DNA of 64,000 bases from Solea solea (GCF_958295425.1 NC_081152.1:23630015-23694014), one strand, 5' to 3'. Positions 43,094 to 53,968 are shown, counted from the first letter of the stretch. The notes: a model not told the origin generated them from the sequence alone. A program made the numbers and translations.

Positions 43094-46000
43094 CCATACA
43101 ACACTGGGTGTTTCATCTTTGTCTGGTTTTTTCTTGTGTCCTCTTGGTGTCCACACAATCACTCCCCTCTATGCACGTTTTAAAGGTGGCCTCTTTAAAC
43201 ATAAATGGGGGTAGAAATGTACAGAAGAGAGCTCTAATTGCTGAGGTAGCGAGACAGAAAAAACTAGATGTAATTTTCCTTCAAGAAACACACAGTGATA
43301 GTGTGAATGAGACAGACTGGAACTTATGTTGGGGGGGGACAGATCGTGCTAAGTCACGGCTCTAACATCAGCGCAGGTGTCGCTGTTCTATTCTCTCCAT
43401 CAGTAAATGTAAATGTTTAAAATAGCACAGAGGTTTTAAAGGGGAGGATCCTCTCAGTAAAGGCAGAAATGTATGGTTTCTGTTTTACTTTTATAAATGT
43501 CTATGCTCCAAACAAAGGCTCAGAGCGCTCAGTTGTTTTTAACATTCTAAAAGATCATTTAAGGCTGTGTGGTCAGGGGCAATGTGTGGTTATGGGGGGA
43601 GAAAGCCATATCAGAGTGTTCTGCCAGCAGTATACAGCCTACTCTACTACTAGAATTAAGCAGACTGTACAGCAGTTAGAGGTGGAGATTCTGAACCTGG
43701 AGGGAACCTCTGGACAGCAGACCAACCTGATACAAACTAAGACACAGCAGTTAAATGCTTTCCTGCAGGAAAAAGCCAAAGGGGCACTGGTTCGAGCTTG
43801 GTTCATGCACTTGAACAGCATGGACACACCATCAAAGTTCTTCTTCAGCCTGGAGAAAACAGTGGCACAGAGGAAGCAGATTGTGTGTATCCAACTACCT
43901 GATGGGAAACCAACATCTGATCAGGCTGAGATAAAGAGACAAGTGGTGAACTTTTATACTGAACTGTTTGGGGACGAAGGCTGTGATGGGGACGCGAGCG
44001 CAGTTTTAACTCTGAACCTTCCACAGCTGAGTCCAGAGGAGCGCTGTACCCTGGGCTCAGACATCACCATAGAGGAACTAACCACAGCTATGTCGCAAAT
44101 GGCTACGGGAAAAACCCCGGGAATCGATGGATTACCTGTAGACTTTTTTAAAAACTTCTGGACTGAGCTTGGGCCGGACCTGCTGGACGTTTTTAAAGAG
44201 TCTTTTAGCAAAGGCACTCTGCCAGCTTCCTGCAGGCGTGCAGTGATTGCCCTTCTACCTAAGAAGGGTGATCTGACATCATTGAAAAACTGGAGACCAG
44301 TCGCTCTACTGTGCACGGACTACAAAATTTTATCCAAGTTTTTATCAAACAGGCTGAAAGTTTTTATCAATCTGTTAATTCAGGCGGATCAGTCCTACTG
44401 TGTCCCTGAAAGGTCCATGGTAGAGAACTTGTTTTTAATGAGAGACTGTATGGATGTATGCAACATGTATGGAATGAATGTTGGTGTCATCTCCATAGAC
44501 CAGGAGAAAGCATTTGATCGTGTTGACCACTCCTTTTTAATTTTCCACACTAAGAGCCTTTGGTGTTGGGGAGCACTTTCTCTCATGGGTGAAATTGTTG
44601 TACAGCGGGGCGTGTTGTGTGATAAAGGAGGGCGGGGGTCTTAGTAGCCCAATCCCAGTAAAGAGGGGGATCAGGCAAGGCTGCCCCATTTCAGGCCAGC
44701 TCTAGAGTATGGCCTCTCTTCCATAGACTGAGGTCCCGGTTGAGGGGGCTCTCTCTACCAGGGCTGACTGACCACTCCTCTGTGGTGATATCAGCATATG
44801 CCGACGACCTCAATGTCTTTGTGAGGGACCAAGCCGATGTGAGAGAACTAGAAGCGGCCCTGGCTCTGTATGGGAGAGCCTCCTCGGCTAGGGTAATCTG
44901 GGGGAAAAGTGGAGCATGTCTGGTGGGGCGGTGGAGTTCAGAACTCCCCCCTGTTCTTCCGGGGAACCTCATTTGGGGAACTCAAGGGCTCAAGACACTG
45001 GGGGTGTTTCTAGGCAACAAGGACACAGAAAAAAAGAACTGGGAGGGAGTGCTGGTAAAGGTTGAAGCCAAGTTGTCTAAGTGGAAATGGCTGCTCCCCC
45101 AGCTGTCCTACAGGGGAAGAGTCCTCATTGTCAACAACCTGGTTGCCTCTGTATTGTGGCACAGGTTGCAAGTCCTAGTCCCACCATCAGGTCTGATAGA
45201 AGACTTGCAAAGACTGCTGTTGGACTTCTTTTGGTCGGGTCGTCACTGGCTGCTGTCCTGTACCTCCCTGTGGCAGAGGGAGGGCAGGGCCTTACTGACA
45301 TCAAGGCCAGGATAGCTGCCTTCAGACTACAAACTGCTCAGAAGCTGCTGTACAACTGCTCCATCTGTTGGACAGAACCTGCCCAACTCATTCTACAGAA
45401 GACCGGACTTCTTGGCCTAGACAAACAGTTGTTCCTGCTGGACTCTCATCGTGGTCTCACTGACGTCACTACGTTTTATTGGTCAGTGTTAGAAGCCTGG
45501 AGGACTCTGGGCATCAGCCGCCCTCCCACCACTAAGCCTGGACTGTGGATATTTGAGGAGCCACTGTTTAATAACACTTTCCTCTTCAGTGTGGTGCTTG
45601 CTTCTGCCAGTGTGAGAGGCATCAAGGCTGGCATAATCAAATTGGGACACCTCTTGGAGATACCACCCACGACACTCACTGAGAAGGTCAACATAAGGTC
45701 CTTTAGACTGGTAGGGAAGGCCATTGAGGAGGTGCTGCTATCCCTGTCGGTTCCACTACGGGCGTTTGTCCAGGATGGAGCCCACGTTGACCAGTGGAGT
45801 AAGGGTGCAGAGTACGTGTTCCCACCCATCACGGTCACACCCACTGTTGGAGATTGGAGAGAAAAAAGTGGTCTCCTTCTTTCCATGAGGACACTGGTCA
45901 TGGGAGCTTTCCACACCTGTGGGAAAAAACAACTCTACCTAAGCTGTGTAAAGGTGCTGAACTTTGGCGCTCTGTCGGACCTCAAAGAGACAAAATGGAC

Positions 46001-46499
46001 TGAGGTATTTGGCAAGGACGCTTCCCCTCGAGGCTGTTGGCGGCTCCTGTATAAGCCTCCTGTTGAAAAACGGATGGCTGACCTCCAGTGGAGGATTATA
46101 CATGGAATTATAGCTACAAACAGATACAGAGCTCGCCTGGATCACAGCACTGGGGAGGGGTGTCCTTCTTGTGGGAGGACGGAAACAGTAGAGCACTTGG
46201 TGATTTCATGTCCTCGTCTCACAGACCTATTTAAGTTGCTACACGGTCGGGTAGAGGCGGGTTTTTCTGCCTCACTCTTTGTGTTTGGACTAAAGTACAC
46301 TGTGAAAAAAAGACAAACAATGGTGCTCATCAATTTTTTGCTGGCCACTGCTAAACTAGCAATCTGGAAAAGCCGGAAAAGCCAGGTGTCCGGTGTGGGC
46401 TGGACTGAGCCGGTGCTCTATCTGAAGGCACTGGTCTCTGCCAGGCTCAGGATAGAGCACGCATTCTACAAACTGACATGTAATCTGGGTTTTTTTTAA
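43090..46499 (+). pseudogene. Tx1 ORF2 (endonuclease / RT), broken
   Basis: ATG 43090 opens VASLNINGGRN and FLQETHSD (endonuclease Glu), ending at a TAA (43363-43365). The next block (43469-44644) has FINVYAPNKG, then a deletion removing the rest of the endonuclease, then TPGIDGLPVDFF, NWRPVALL and ISIDQEKAFDRVDH (first RT Asp). After frameshifts come IRQGCPISGQL (about 44660), AYADDL (about 44794) and a shift near 45230 into the last block, which ends with CPSCGRTETVEHLVISC at about 46160-46210 and a TAA at 46497-46499. It has at least four breaks. Confidence 0.7.
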
Positions 46500-46620
46500 G
46501 GCTGTGTGGGGCATCAAACAGGTCCTGTGCTCAGTGAGTGAGGATGGCGCACTACAGGTCAATTTTTAGTTTTGTGTGAGTGAGTGAGTGAGTGAATGAA
46601 TTGATTAATGTTGACTAATT

Positions 46621-48120
46621 GTGAAAAAAAAGGGTTCGATTGTTACTGATTGTTTGAAAAGGTGTAGGGTATTGTTAGAAGAGAGAAAGGAAAAGAAAGT
46701 AAAGAAGAAGATAGATTGGCAAGTTTTTGAGAAATGGGAAAGAGAAGCAGCTCTGAGGGAAGCAAAATCTGTTGCAGGATTAATGTTAACACAGGAGATA
46801 GGAGAAGAAGGTGATAAAAAGAAGGCAAGACAGAGACGTAGGGCCAGAGAAGTGAATCTGCCTCCTCCATATGTTCTCCCCGTGTCTGCACCCCCTCCTC
46901 CCCCAGAGACACAAGCAGCAGGACAATCACCTACAGCTGAATCCCAAAAGGGCTCTGAAGAGGAGAAGGAAGAGAAGCCACAGCTGTACCCTGATCTGTC
47001 TACCCTTCCAACACCTATGAGGGAAAACAAACGGACTGATAACGTGTCTCAACCAGCTAACATTGCGTCTTCCAGAAATGTCTCCTCCCCATTAGCAGCT
47101 TCTTTCGATTACTGGCTGAGGAGTCAAAGGGAAAAAGAAGATGCGCACCAGATGCCTATGTTGACATTTCCAAATCCACAGCCACGGCCAACTGGTGAAG
47201 AGGAATATGGCCACTGGGATCCGGAAGTGTTGGTGTACAGGCCATGGCAGCCAGATGAACTAAAAGAGATCGCAGGAGAACTGCCAGACCCCCACAAGGC
47301 TGGAGGTGAGAAGTGGGTAATAGCAATGCAACAGCTATTAACCATGTATAATCCAACTCTGCAGGAGGTAGAAGCTGTGAGTCGGAGGTGTTTTAAACTC
47401 AGATGGGCCAATATCCGACCGGCCAACTGGTCAACATCCCCAGTCATTGGATCAGTGAGGTTCCACGACATGATGACCAGCCTGGCTGACGCTGTGCGTG
47501 CTGCTTTCCCCTTAAGAGTGTGTTGGCCTGAGATTCACAACACTAAACAAAAGGAGGGTGAGTTAGCAGCTGACTACCGCACTCGCATGGAATCTGTTTT
47601 TGCAGCTCACTCCGGCATCGACGCACAAAACGAGGCATACGATGACCTGCTGAAAACAGCTTTGATTAATGGCCTCCACCCTAGCCTCAAGGATCGTGTC
47701 ATGGCTACATGTGTCGGATGGGAAACTGCGACAATAGCAAATGTCTGGACACACGTTCTGCACGCTGAGCGAAATAAGGTAGATTTGGACTCTAAGCAGT
47801 CACGAAAACTTCAAAATGCTCAACTGATGTATTACCAGCAGGGTGGGGCTCAAAATCCTGAAAAGAAATGGCAGCCTCGCCAACCCAACAACAGAGGTAG
47901 ACACAGACCGGGTCCGTGCCAGAACTCCCAGAGGAAGAACAGCCAAGGACAAAACAAGGTGCGGTGCTACAATTGCGAAGGCTATGGGCATTTGTCATAT
48001 GATTGTCCTTCAACTGAGTACAACCAGCGAGGAGGACAAAGTCCAGAGGAATCATGGCCTCACGCACCACCAAGAGGTCTCTCTGTGCAGTCCCCGGGGC
48101 TACAGATAGCGCGACCATAG
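46621..48120 (+). CDS. gag: Retroviral Gag, N-terminally truncated
   Basis: The frame is open from 46615 with no ATG at its start (first ATG near 46783), so the matrix N-terminus is probably lost. Visible parts: a Lys/Arg-rich N-terminal region; a PPPY late-domain motif near residue 80, the type that recruits host WW-domain ubiquitin ligases in budding; a Glu/Pro-rich linker; a capsid-like region from about residue 190; and one zinc knuckle CYNCEGYGHLSYDC near 47965-48006 followed by a basic tail. It ends at a TAG at 48118-48120 that leads straight into pro-pol in the same frame. Confidence 0.8.
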   Translation: MKKKGSIVTDCLKRCRVLLEERKEKKVKKKIDWQVFEKWEREAALREAKSVAGLMLTQEIGEEGDKKKARQRRRAREVNLPPPYVLPVSAPPPPPETQAAGQSPTAESQKGSEEEKEEKPQLYPDLSTLPTPMRENKRTDNVSQPANIASSRNVSSPLAASFDYWLRSQREKEDAHQMPMLTFPNPQPRPTGEEEYGHWDPEVLVYRPWQPDELKEIAGELPDPHKAGGEKWVIAMQQLLTMYNPTLQEVEAVSRRCFKLRWANIRPANWSTSPVIGSVRFHDMMTSLADAVRAAFPLRVCWPEIHNTKQKEGELAADYRTRMESVFAAHSGIDAQNEAYDDLLKTALINGLHPSLKDRVMATCVGWETATIANVWTHVLHAERNKVDLDSKQSRKLQNAQLMYYQQGGAQNPEKKWQPRQPNNRGRHRPGPCQNSQRKNSQGQNKVRCYNCEGYGHLSYDCPSTEYNQRGGQSPEESWPHAPPRGLSVQSPGLQIARP

Positions 48121-49368
48121 GAAACAGTGGAGGCAGGTCAGAGCATTCAACACATAGACACATACACACAAGTAGACACTACCGAATATAGTGATGAACT
48201 AGTTGTCACATATCAACAATATGTACACTTAACCCGAGACTCTAAAACACCCCCTACGTTGATTCTAGATGTACAAGGTATTAATGTGACATTCCTTGTA
48301 GATTCGGGAGCACAGGTCTCCGTAATCCAATCCAAATTATTCCCTGATGCACCAAAAACAAGTAAATTCCTAAAGACAATAGGAGCTTCAGGGGTTCCAG
48401 GTTTTGAGCCATTGTCTGAGCCATTGACTGTATGTTTTGGAGATTACAGAGGTGAACATCAATTCCTTCTCTCTGATGTATGTCCTGTTAATTTGTTAGC
48501 ACGCGACCTTATGTGTACTCTAGGCATTGATGTACATTGTGATTCTACAGGAATCAAAGTAACATGTGCCACAGCTGGTCTATATCCTGTCTGTGTTCCT
48601 GGGAGTGATTACGAATATTCTTGGGACCTTCTAAATTCCAGGGATATAGATAAACTGTTGTCTATGATACCACAGGTTACAGAGACACCTGAGCATTTGC
48701 AGTGTGTGTCACATTTCTCACAAAAAACTAAAGATTACAACTATGAAGATACTTGGAATGTGGGAGGGGATAATGATGTAATAGGTATAGATACAATTTT
48801 TGTTGGTTTAGAGTTTTCAGCTGCGTCAGTAAATCTGTCGAAACCTCAGTTAACTTTGTTTTCAATACCTGGGTCTGTCCCTCACATTCCATTGACAAAA
48901 AAATCAAATGTTGCATGGACAGAAATGGGACCTTGGGTTAAAGCAGCTTTACAGGCGTCAGACTGGCAAACCAGATCAAATGACAGTTGTTATTCCCCAT
49001 CAATGAAAATCACATCTTATCCTGTAAACATTAGAGTAGCAGTCGATCGAAAGATCCACACATATACAAATGAAGTTACACTTATGACTTTAACCACTGA
49101 AGAGGAAGCATTGGTTTCAACAGTACCTGACAAATTGTGGGCTAAAAGTAAATTTGATTTTGGAAATATAAAAGGTGCAATTCCTGTTACTGTTCAGCCA
49201 AAATCTGTTTTCAGACCTTGTAAAAGGCAATATCCACTTAGTCCAGAATCTGTTGAAGGCATAGATCCTGTCATTCAATCTCTCATAAAACAAGGTGCCA
49301 TCGTGGAATGTCCTCACTCACCATGCAACTCCCCCATTCTGCCTGTCAAAAAACCAAATGGGGGGTAG
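48121..49368 (+). CDS. pro: Retroviral protease and start of RT
   Basis: In frame with gag, with no ATG near its start, which fits synthesis by reading through the UAG. The protease active site reads LVDSGAQ at about 48298-48312. A long linker and the RT finger region follow (KSVFRPCKRQYP, SPCNSPILPVKK). An in-frame TAG at 49366-49368 ends the block inside the RT domain; pol continues in the same frame just beyond. That stop is the only break seen in pro-pol. Confidence 0.75.
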   Translation, partial: ETVEAGQSIQHIDTYTQVDTTEYSDELVVTYQQYVHLTRDSKTPPTLILDVQGINVTFLVDSGAQVSVIQSKLFPDAPKTSKFLKTIGASGVPGFEPLSEPLTVCFGDYRGEHQFLLSDVCPVNLLARDLMCTLGIDVHCDSTGIKVTCATAGLYPVCVPGSDYEYSWDLLNSRDIDKLLSMIPQVTETPEHLQCVSHFSQKTKDYNYEDTWNVGGDNDVIGIDTIFVGLEFSAASVNLSKPQLTLFSIPGSVPHIPLTKKSNVAWTEMGPWVKAALQASDWQTRSNDSCYSPSMKITSYPVNIRVAVDRKIHTYTNEVTLMTLTTEEEALVSTVPDKLWAKSKFDFGNIKGAIPVTVQPKSVFRPCKRQYPLSPESVEGIDPVIQSLIKQGAIVECPHSPCNSPILPVKKPNGG

Positions 49369-52248
49369 AGACTAGTTCAGGATCTCAGAGCCATTGATGA
49401 TGCTGTGCAACACCCCGCCCCAACTGTGCCAAATGTTACAACATTAATGTCACAGGTTCCATCAGAGTCTTGTTGGTTTTCCGTAATAGATTTAGCAAAT
49501 GCGTATTTCAGTATCCCTGTTCACCCTGATTCACAGTTCTGGTTTGCTTTTACTTTTAATGGTAAAAGGTATACATGGACGCGGATGCCACAGGGTTTCT
49601 CCTCCAGTCCCACTTTGTTCGCAATGACTGTGGCAGAAAACCTGTCACATTGGCAACCATCATGTGGGAGTACACTTGTACAGTACGTCGACGACCTACT
49701 TGTATGTTCACCCACAAGGGAGGATTGTAGAAAAGATACAGTGTCTCTACTTTGTTTTCTGGCAGAAAATGGTCACAAGGTGTCAAAAGACAAGCTGCAG
49801 CTTGTCTCAAAATCAGTGCGGTATCTTGGCCATATAATCACTCCGGAAGGTCGTAAATTGGGTCCTGACCGCATTAAAGCAATATTGGAAGTTCCAAAAC
49901 CACTTACAAAAAAACAAATGATGTCCTTTTTGGGCTTATCGGGTTATTGTCGTCCATGGATTAGGAATTTTGCGGAGATCTCCCAACCCATGTATGACAT
50001 CACACATGGGGGAAAACATTTGGCCATGACTGACTTGTTGACTTGGACTCCTGAGGCAGAGACAGCTTTCACTGACTTAAAACAAGCACTATCTAGCTCA
50101 CCTTGTTTAGGACTTCCAGACCCGACAAAACCTTTTAATCTTTTTGTTTCGGAATGCAATGGATTTATGTCAGCAGTCCTCACTCAGTCCCATGGTGACA
50201 AACAAAGACCAATTGGGTACTATTCAAAGCGTCTCTCTACTACAGAAAGAGCGATGGTAACATGTTTAAGGGCTGTAGCGGCTGCTACAGAAGCGGTTTT
50301 AGCCACAGCAGATATTGTGGCTATGTGTCCCTTGATTGTGCATGTCCCGCATGCTGTCCATTCTTTAATCCTGCAAGCTAAAACGGCTCATTTAACTCCA
50401 GCACGACTATTGCATTGGCAGAATGTTTTACTAACTATGTCACATGTTACTATGAAAAGATGTACTGTTCTTAACCCCGCAACTCTGCTTCCTACAGCTG
50501 AAGATGGAGAACCACATCCTTGTTTGGAGGTTGTTGACATTGTGTCAAAACCACGGGATGCATTGTTTGATACACCACTGTCTAACGCTGATTCTGTTTT
50601 CTTTGTAGATGGTTGTGCCATGAGAAATCCAGCTGATGGTTCCTCTTGTGTTTCTTATGCTGTATGTACCGAACAAGTTATAGTTGAAAGTGCCAGACTG
50701 CCTAATAACCTGTCTGCTCAGGCAGCAGAGTTATTTGCATTAACCCGTGCTTTCATCCTAGGAGCAGAACAGAATATTACAATATACACGGATTCACAAT
50801 ATGCTTTTAATGTATGCCATAACTTCCACACTTTGTGGAAAAACCGTGGTTTTTTTACGTCTACAGGAAAACCGATTGCTCACAGACCACTCATCCTCAA
50901 CCTTTTGTCTGCATTACTCCTGCCTGTCTCTGTAGCAGTATGCAAATGCAGAGCCCACACTGGTTCTAACGACCCAGTGTCACAGGGAAATGCAACAGCC
51001 GATGCAGCTGCTAAAAGAGCTGCTCTTTGTCCTGCCTCCCCAATTTTGCAAATGCCCCTAACTGTCCAGGATGATCTTTTTTCCCTCAATGATGTCTCTT
51101 TGCTTCAAACAGGAGCTGATGCTGGGGAGAAAGCATTCTGGAAGAAAAAAGGGTGCATAAAACTCCCATCTGAAGTCTGGGTAGACATAAACGGTCTTCC
51201 AGTTCTTCCAAAATCTATATTCCCTTTTCTAGCTAAGTTGACCCATGGTCCTGACCATGCGTCAAAAGGAGGGATGTTAGCTATTGTAAATAAACTATGG
51301 TATGCGCCAGGGTTTTCAACATTTGCTGAAGACTTTTGTAAAAAATGTGTAATTTGTGCCACTAATAATGTTGGCAGAGGTGTGCAAATGTCTCTATCTG
51401 CACATCCAAAACCTCAAGGTCCTTTCGAACATTTGATGATGGACTTTATTGAGCTCACTCCATGCAAGGGGTACAAGTACTGCCTTGTAATTGTTGACAT
51501 GTTTTCAAAATGGATTGAATGTTTCCCATGTAGGCATGCAACAGCCGTTTCAGTGGCAAAATCACTTTTGAAGGAAATAATACCACGTTGGGGTTTGCCG
51601 TCCAAATTGACTAGTGACAATGGTTCTCATTTTGTGAATAGTGTCAATCAAAGTCTAGCAGAAAGCCTTCAGATCAATCTAAAAACACACTGTGCGTATC
51701 ATCCAGCTAGTGGAGGTGCGGTAGAAAGAGCTAATCAGACCCTGAAGATAAAATTAACAAAATTAATGGCTGAAACAAAGTTGCCATGGGTTGACATTCT
51801 ACCCCTCGCTCTCATGTTCATGAGAGGACGCCCACATAAAACGACTGGATTATCTCCTTATGAGATTCTTACTGGGCGTCCTATGCGAATGACAAATACT
51901 CCTTATCCTCAAAACAGGCTAACTCTGTTAGGGATGGATGATGACATGTTAAGATATTGTTGTGCACTTAACCATGTTCTCAAGCTTATCTTCCCTAAGG
52001 TGAAAGCAGCCCTTCCTGACCCTGCAGTAGCTGAACTACACCACATCCGGCCCGGAGACTGGATAGTGGTTAAGGACCTCAGACGGAAGCATTGGCATCA
52101 ACCCCGGTGGTCAGGACCATTCCAAGTGCTGCTGACAACTCCAACTGCCGTCCGGATAGCTGAGAGGGATACCTTGATCCATGCGACCCATTGTAAACCC
52201 TTTCCTGGAAATGCCTCACCCAACGGAACAACAACAACGGGAACCTAA
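49369..52248 (+). CDS. pol: Retroviral Pol: RT, RNase H, integrase
   Basis: Same frame as gag and pro; first ATG 49405. RT: FSVIDLANAYFSI (first Asp) and QYVDDLLV (49684-49695 codes YVDD), then MSFLGLSGYCRPWI. RNase H: FVDGCAMRN, ELFAL and YTDSQYAF. Integrase: an HH-CC zinc domain (THGPDHASKGG...CKKCVIC), MMDFIEL, TSDNGSHF and GGAVERANQ, giving the D-D-E triad, then a C-terminal region with PGDWIVVKDLRRKHW and WSGPFQVLL, typical of gamma/epsilon-type integrases. It ends at 52248, overlapping env by 68 bp. The block is open throughout. Confidence 0.8.
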   Translation, partial: RLVQDLRAIDDAVQHPAPTVPNVTTLMSQVPSESCWFSVIDLANAYFSIPVHPDSQFWFAFTFNGKRYTWTRMPQGFSSSPTLFAMTVAENLSHWQPSCGSTLVQYVDDLLVCSPTREDCRKDTVSLLCFLAENGHKVSKDKLQLVSKSVRYLGHIITPEGRKLGPDRIKAILEVPKPLTKKQMMSFLGLSGYCRPWIRNFAEISQPMYDITHGGKHLAMTDLLTWTPEAETAFTDLKQALSSSPCLGLPDPTKPFNLFVSECNGFMSAVLTQSHGDKQRPIGYYSKRLSTTERAMVTCLRAVAAATEAVLATADIVAMCPLIVHVPHAVHSLILQAKTAHLTPARLLHWQNVLLTMSHVTMKRCTVLNPATLLPTAEDGEPHPCLEVVDIVSKPRDALFDTPLSNADSVFFVDGCAMRNPADGSSCVSYAVCTEQVIVESARLPNNLSAQAAELFALTRAFILGAEQNITIYTDSQYAFNVCHNFHTLWKNRGFFTSTGKPIAHRPLILNLLSALLLPVSVAVCKCRAHTGSNDPVSQGNATADAAAKRAALCPASPILQMPLTVQDDLFSLNDVSLLQTGADAGEKAFWKKKGCIKLPSEVWVDINGLPVLPKSIFPFLAKLTHGPDHASKGGMLAIVNKLWYAPGFSTFAEDFCKKCVICATNNVGRGVQMSLSAHPKPQGPFEHLMMDFIELTPCKGYKYCLVIVDMFSKWIECFPCRHATAVSVAKSLLKEIIPRWGLPSKLTSDNGSHFVNSVNQSLAESLQINLKTHCAYHPASGGAVERANQTLKIKLTKLMAETKLPWVDILPLALMFMRGRPHKTTGLSPYEILTGRPMRMTNTPYPQNRLTLLGMDDDMLRYCCALNHVLKLIFPKVKAALPDPAVAELHHIRPGDWIVVKDLRRKHWHQPRWSGPFQVLLTTPTAVRIAERDTLIHATHCKPFPGNASPNGTTTTGT

Positions 52249-53968
52249 TCAAGGAAAATGCTGCAAAGCCTTGCTAGCTGTTTTCTTCATTGGGATCATC
52301 ACCACAGGCGTGTCAGTCCAATGGCCTGGACATCAGACATCGAGGGAGCACAAAGACACTGAGGGCAGAAGTGGCGTGGGTGTGTCACCCATGCAGGTTC
52401 AAGAGATCCCAGAAAACATGGACAAAGAACTCACTGTCACAGAAAAATTAGTCAGGAAGAAGAGAAAACTTTTTGAACACACTGATTGGAAACCATGGAA
52501 TTTCAACGCAAATGAATTGCTTGATAATTCTAACCAAAAAAATAGTTGGTATTCTTTCATCGGATGGATGAAAAACAAGGTGTACGGCTCAAACACTACT
52601 GTACTTATTGTTCAGAGTCCTCCAGCTAACTGGCATTCTTTGTTCCAGCTGGAGGTGAGACATTGTCCTTGTTTAGATCCTGTAATTAGTTTAGTGCAAT
52701 ATTACGCTGATTGTCCCCATATGGATACTACAAGTCGGAAATTGTGTAAGGTTTCTCACCATGCATGGTATACGGCGAGAAAGAAAGACTATAGTCATAC
52801 AACATATCAGGCAAATATGTATTTATCTTGTGTAGATTGGTTTTGTGAGAACATGTTTCCACAATCTTTCCCTTCAAATTCCACTTATGCTGAACCAACT
52901 GAGATTCCTAACAAGAGTACAAATCTCTCACATTCTGTTTGTTTATGTTCAAACGGCACAGGTCAGTTCATGGGAATCTCACATTGTTCAAACCCTGTTA
53001 TTAGTTTAAACAGTAATCGAGTTAAGTTCGGTCCCATTAAAATAACATTTAGAAATAAAGAAACTGTGCTAGTCAATAAATATCTTCATGCTCCTGCACA
53101 TAAAGGTATACCTCCTATTGGAAATTTTTATTGGCTTTGTGGTAATGAGGCATTCTTGTTTTTACCACCAAAATGGTCTGGGTGTTGTTATTTTGTTAAC
53201 TTAACTATTGCTAATTTAGAAATACTCCCAATAACTCTGAATCAAAAATCAAACCCTATGCACGTTCATAAACGAGAGTTGGCTAAATTTTCCACCCTCT
53301 CATCATATCATTGGCGTATTTCATTGGGAGAAAAATGGGGTATCGGATTATTGCCTTGGTATGGTGTTACATTTCTGGCTGACCATATTGACAACATTAC
53401 ATATTCAATGTCTGGTTTTGCTAATGAAACTATAAAAGACTTCCAATATTTAGCGGCAAATGACAAATCCCATAGGTTAACTCTGTTAAAACACGAAATG
53501 GCACTTGATTATATTTTGGCAAAAACTGGAGGTCTTTGTCTGACTTTAAATTTAACAGGTGACTCATGTGTTACAATAATCCCTGATAACTCAGATAACA
53601 TCACTAGTGTGATTACAGCACTGGAGAAGATCCGTGACTCATTTGGTCCCTCTGAATCAGCAGGTTTTAGTTTCAATAGATGGTTAAACGAACAATTTGG
53701 TCCCTGGGGTGCAATGATTGTTCATGTGTGTATTCCTGTGCTAATTGTGTTTGGTATAACTTTTTGTTGTTGTACTTGTGCACTCACTTGTATGCGAGCG
53801 TTTGTGTATAGGTGGATAGGGGGAGTACTTGGAGGTGACAGAACACCATTGTATGTGAAAGTACCTTGTGAACAGAGTAAGGATTGTGAATCAAATGTGT
53901 GTCACATTTCAGAATGGGCCCCAGGTAACCCGTATGGTGAGAGTGATTCAGATGAAGAGATAATGTGA
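52181..53968 (+). CDS. env: Retroviral envelope glycoprotein
   Basis: ATG 52181, 595 codons, open. A long N-terminal leader has a hydrophobic segment at about residues 29-46 and a basic VRKKRK cluster at about 91-96, a candidate furin-type site after the leader. The ectodomain has several N-x-S/T sites and many Cys. A second basic pair (HKR, about residue 365) may mark the SU/TM boundary. The TM subunit has ALDYILAKTGGLC followed by a second Cys, the immunosuppressive-domain-like and Cx6-7C arrangement of gamma-type envelopes. A membrane anchor (about 510-535, Cys-rich end) and a ~55-residue tail follow. It would act at the cell surface. Leader length is unusual; foamy viruses also have long signal-anchored leaders. 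Confidence 0.75.
   Translation: MRPIVNPFLEMPHPTEQQQREPNQGKCCKALLAVFFIGIITTGVSVQWPGHQTSREHKDTEGRSGVGVSPMQVQEIPENMDKELTVTEKLVRKKRKLFEHTDWKPWNFNANELLDNSNQKNSWYSFIGWMKNKVYGSNTTVLIVQSPPANWHSLFQLEVRHCPCLDPVISLVQYYADCPHMDTTSRKLCKVSHHAWYTARKKDYSHTTYQANMYLSCVDWFCENMFPQSFPSNSTYAEPTEIPNKSTNLSHSVCLCSNGTGQFMGISHCSNPVISLNSNRVKFGPIKITFRNKETVLVNKYLHAPAHKGIPPIGNFYWLCGNEAFLFLPPKWSGCCYFVNLTIANLEILPITLNQKSNPMHVHKRELAKFSTLSSYHWRISLGEKWGIGLLPWYGVTFLADHIDNITYSMSGFANETIKDFQYLAANDKSHRLTLLKHEMALDYILAKTGGLCLTLNLTGDSCVTIIPDNSDNITSVITALEKIRDSFGPSESAGFSFNRWLNEQFGPWGAMIVHVCIPVLIVFGITFCCCTCALTCMRAFVYRWIGGVLGGDRTPLYVKVPCEQSKDCESNVCHISEWAPGNPYGESDSDEEIM

Larger units (their letters stand above)
42850..46610 (+). mobile_element. 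Tx1-clade LINE, internally deleted
   Basis: The 3' end of an ORF1, an overlapping ORF2 with large internal deletions, and a 3' end in GTGAGT/GAAT-type units at about 46575-46605. The clade call rests on the L1/Tx1-style endonuclease start (SLNINGGRN), the AYADDL site and the CPSCG...EHLVISC motif. Confidence 0.7.
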
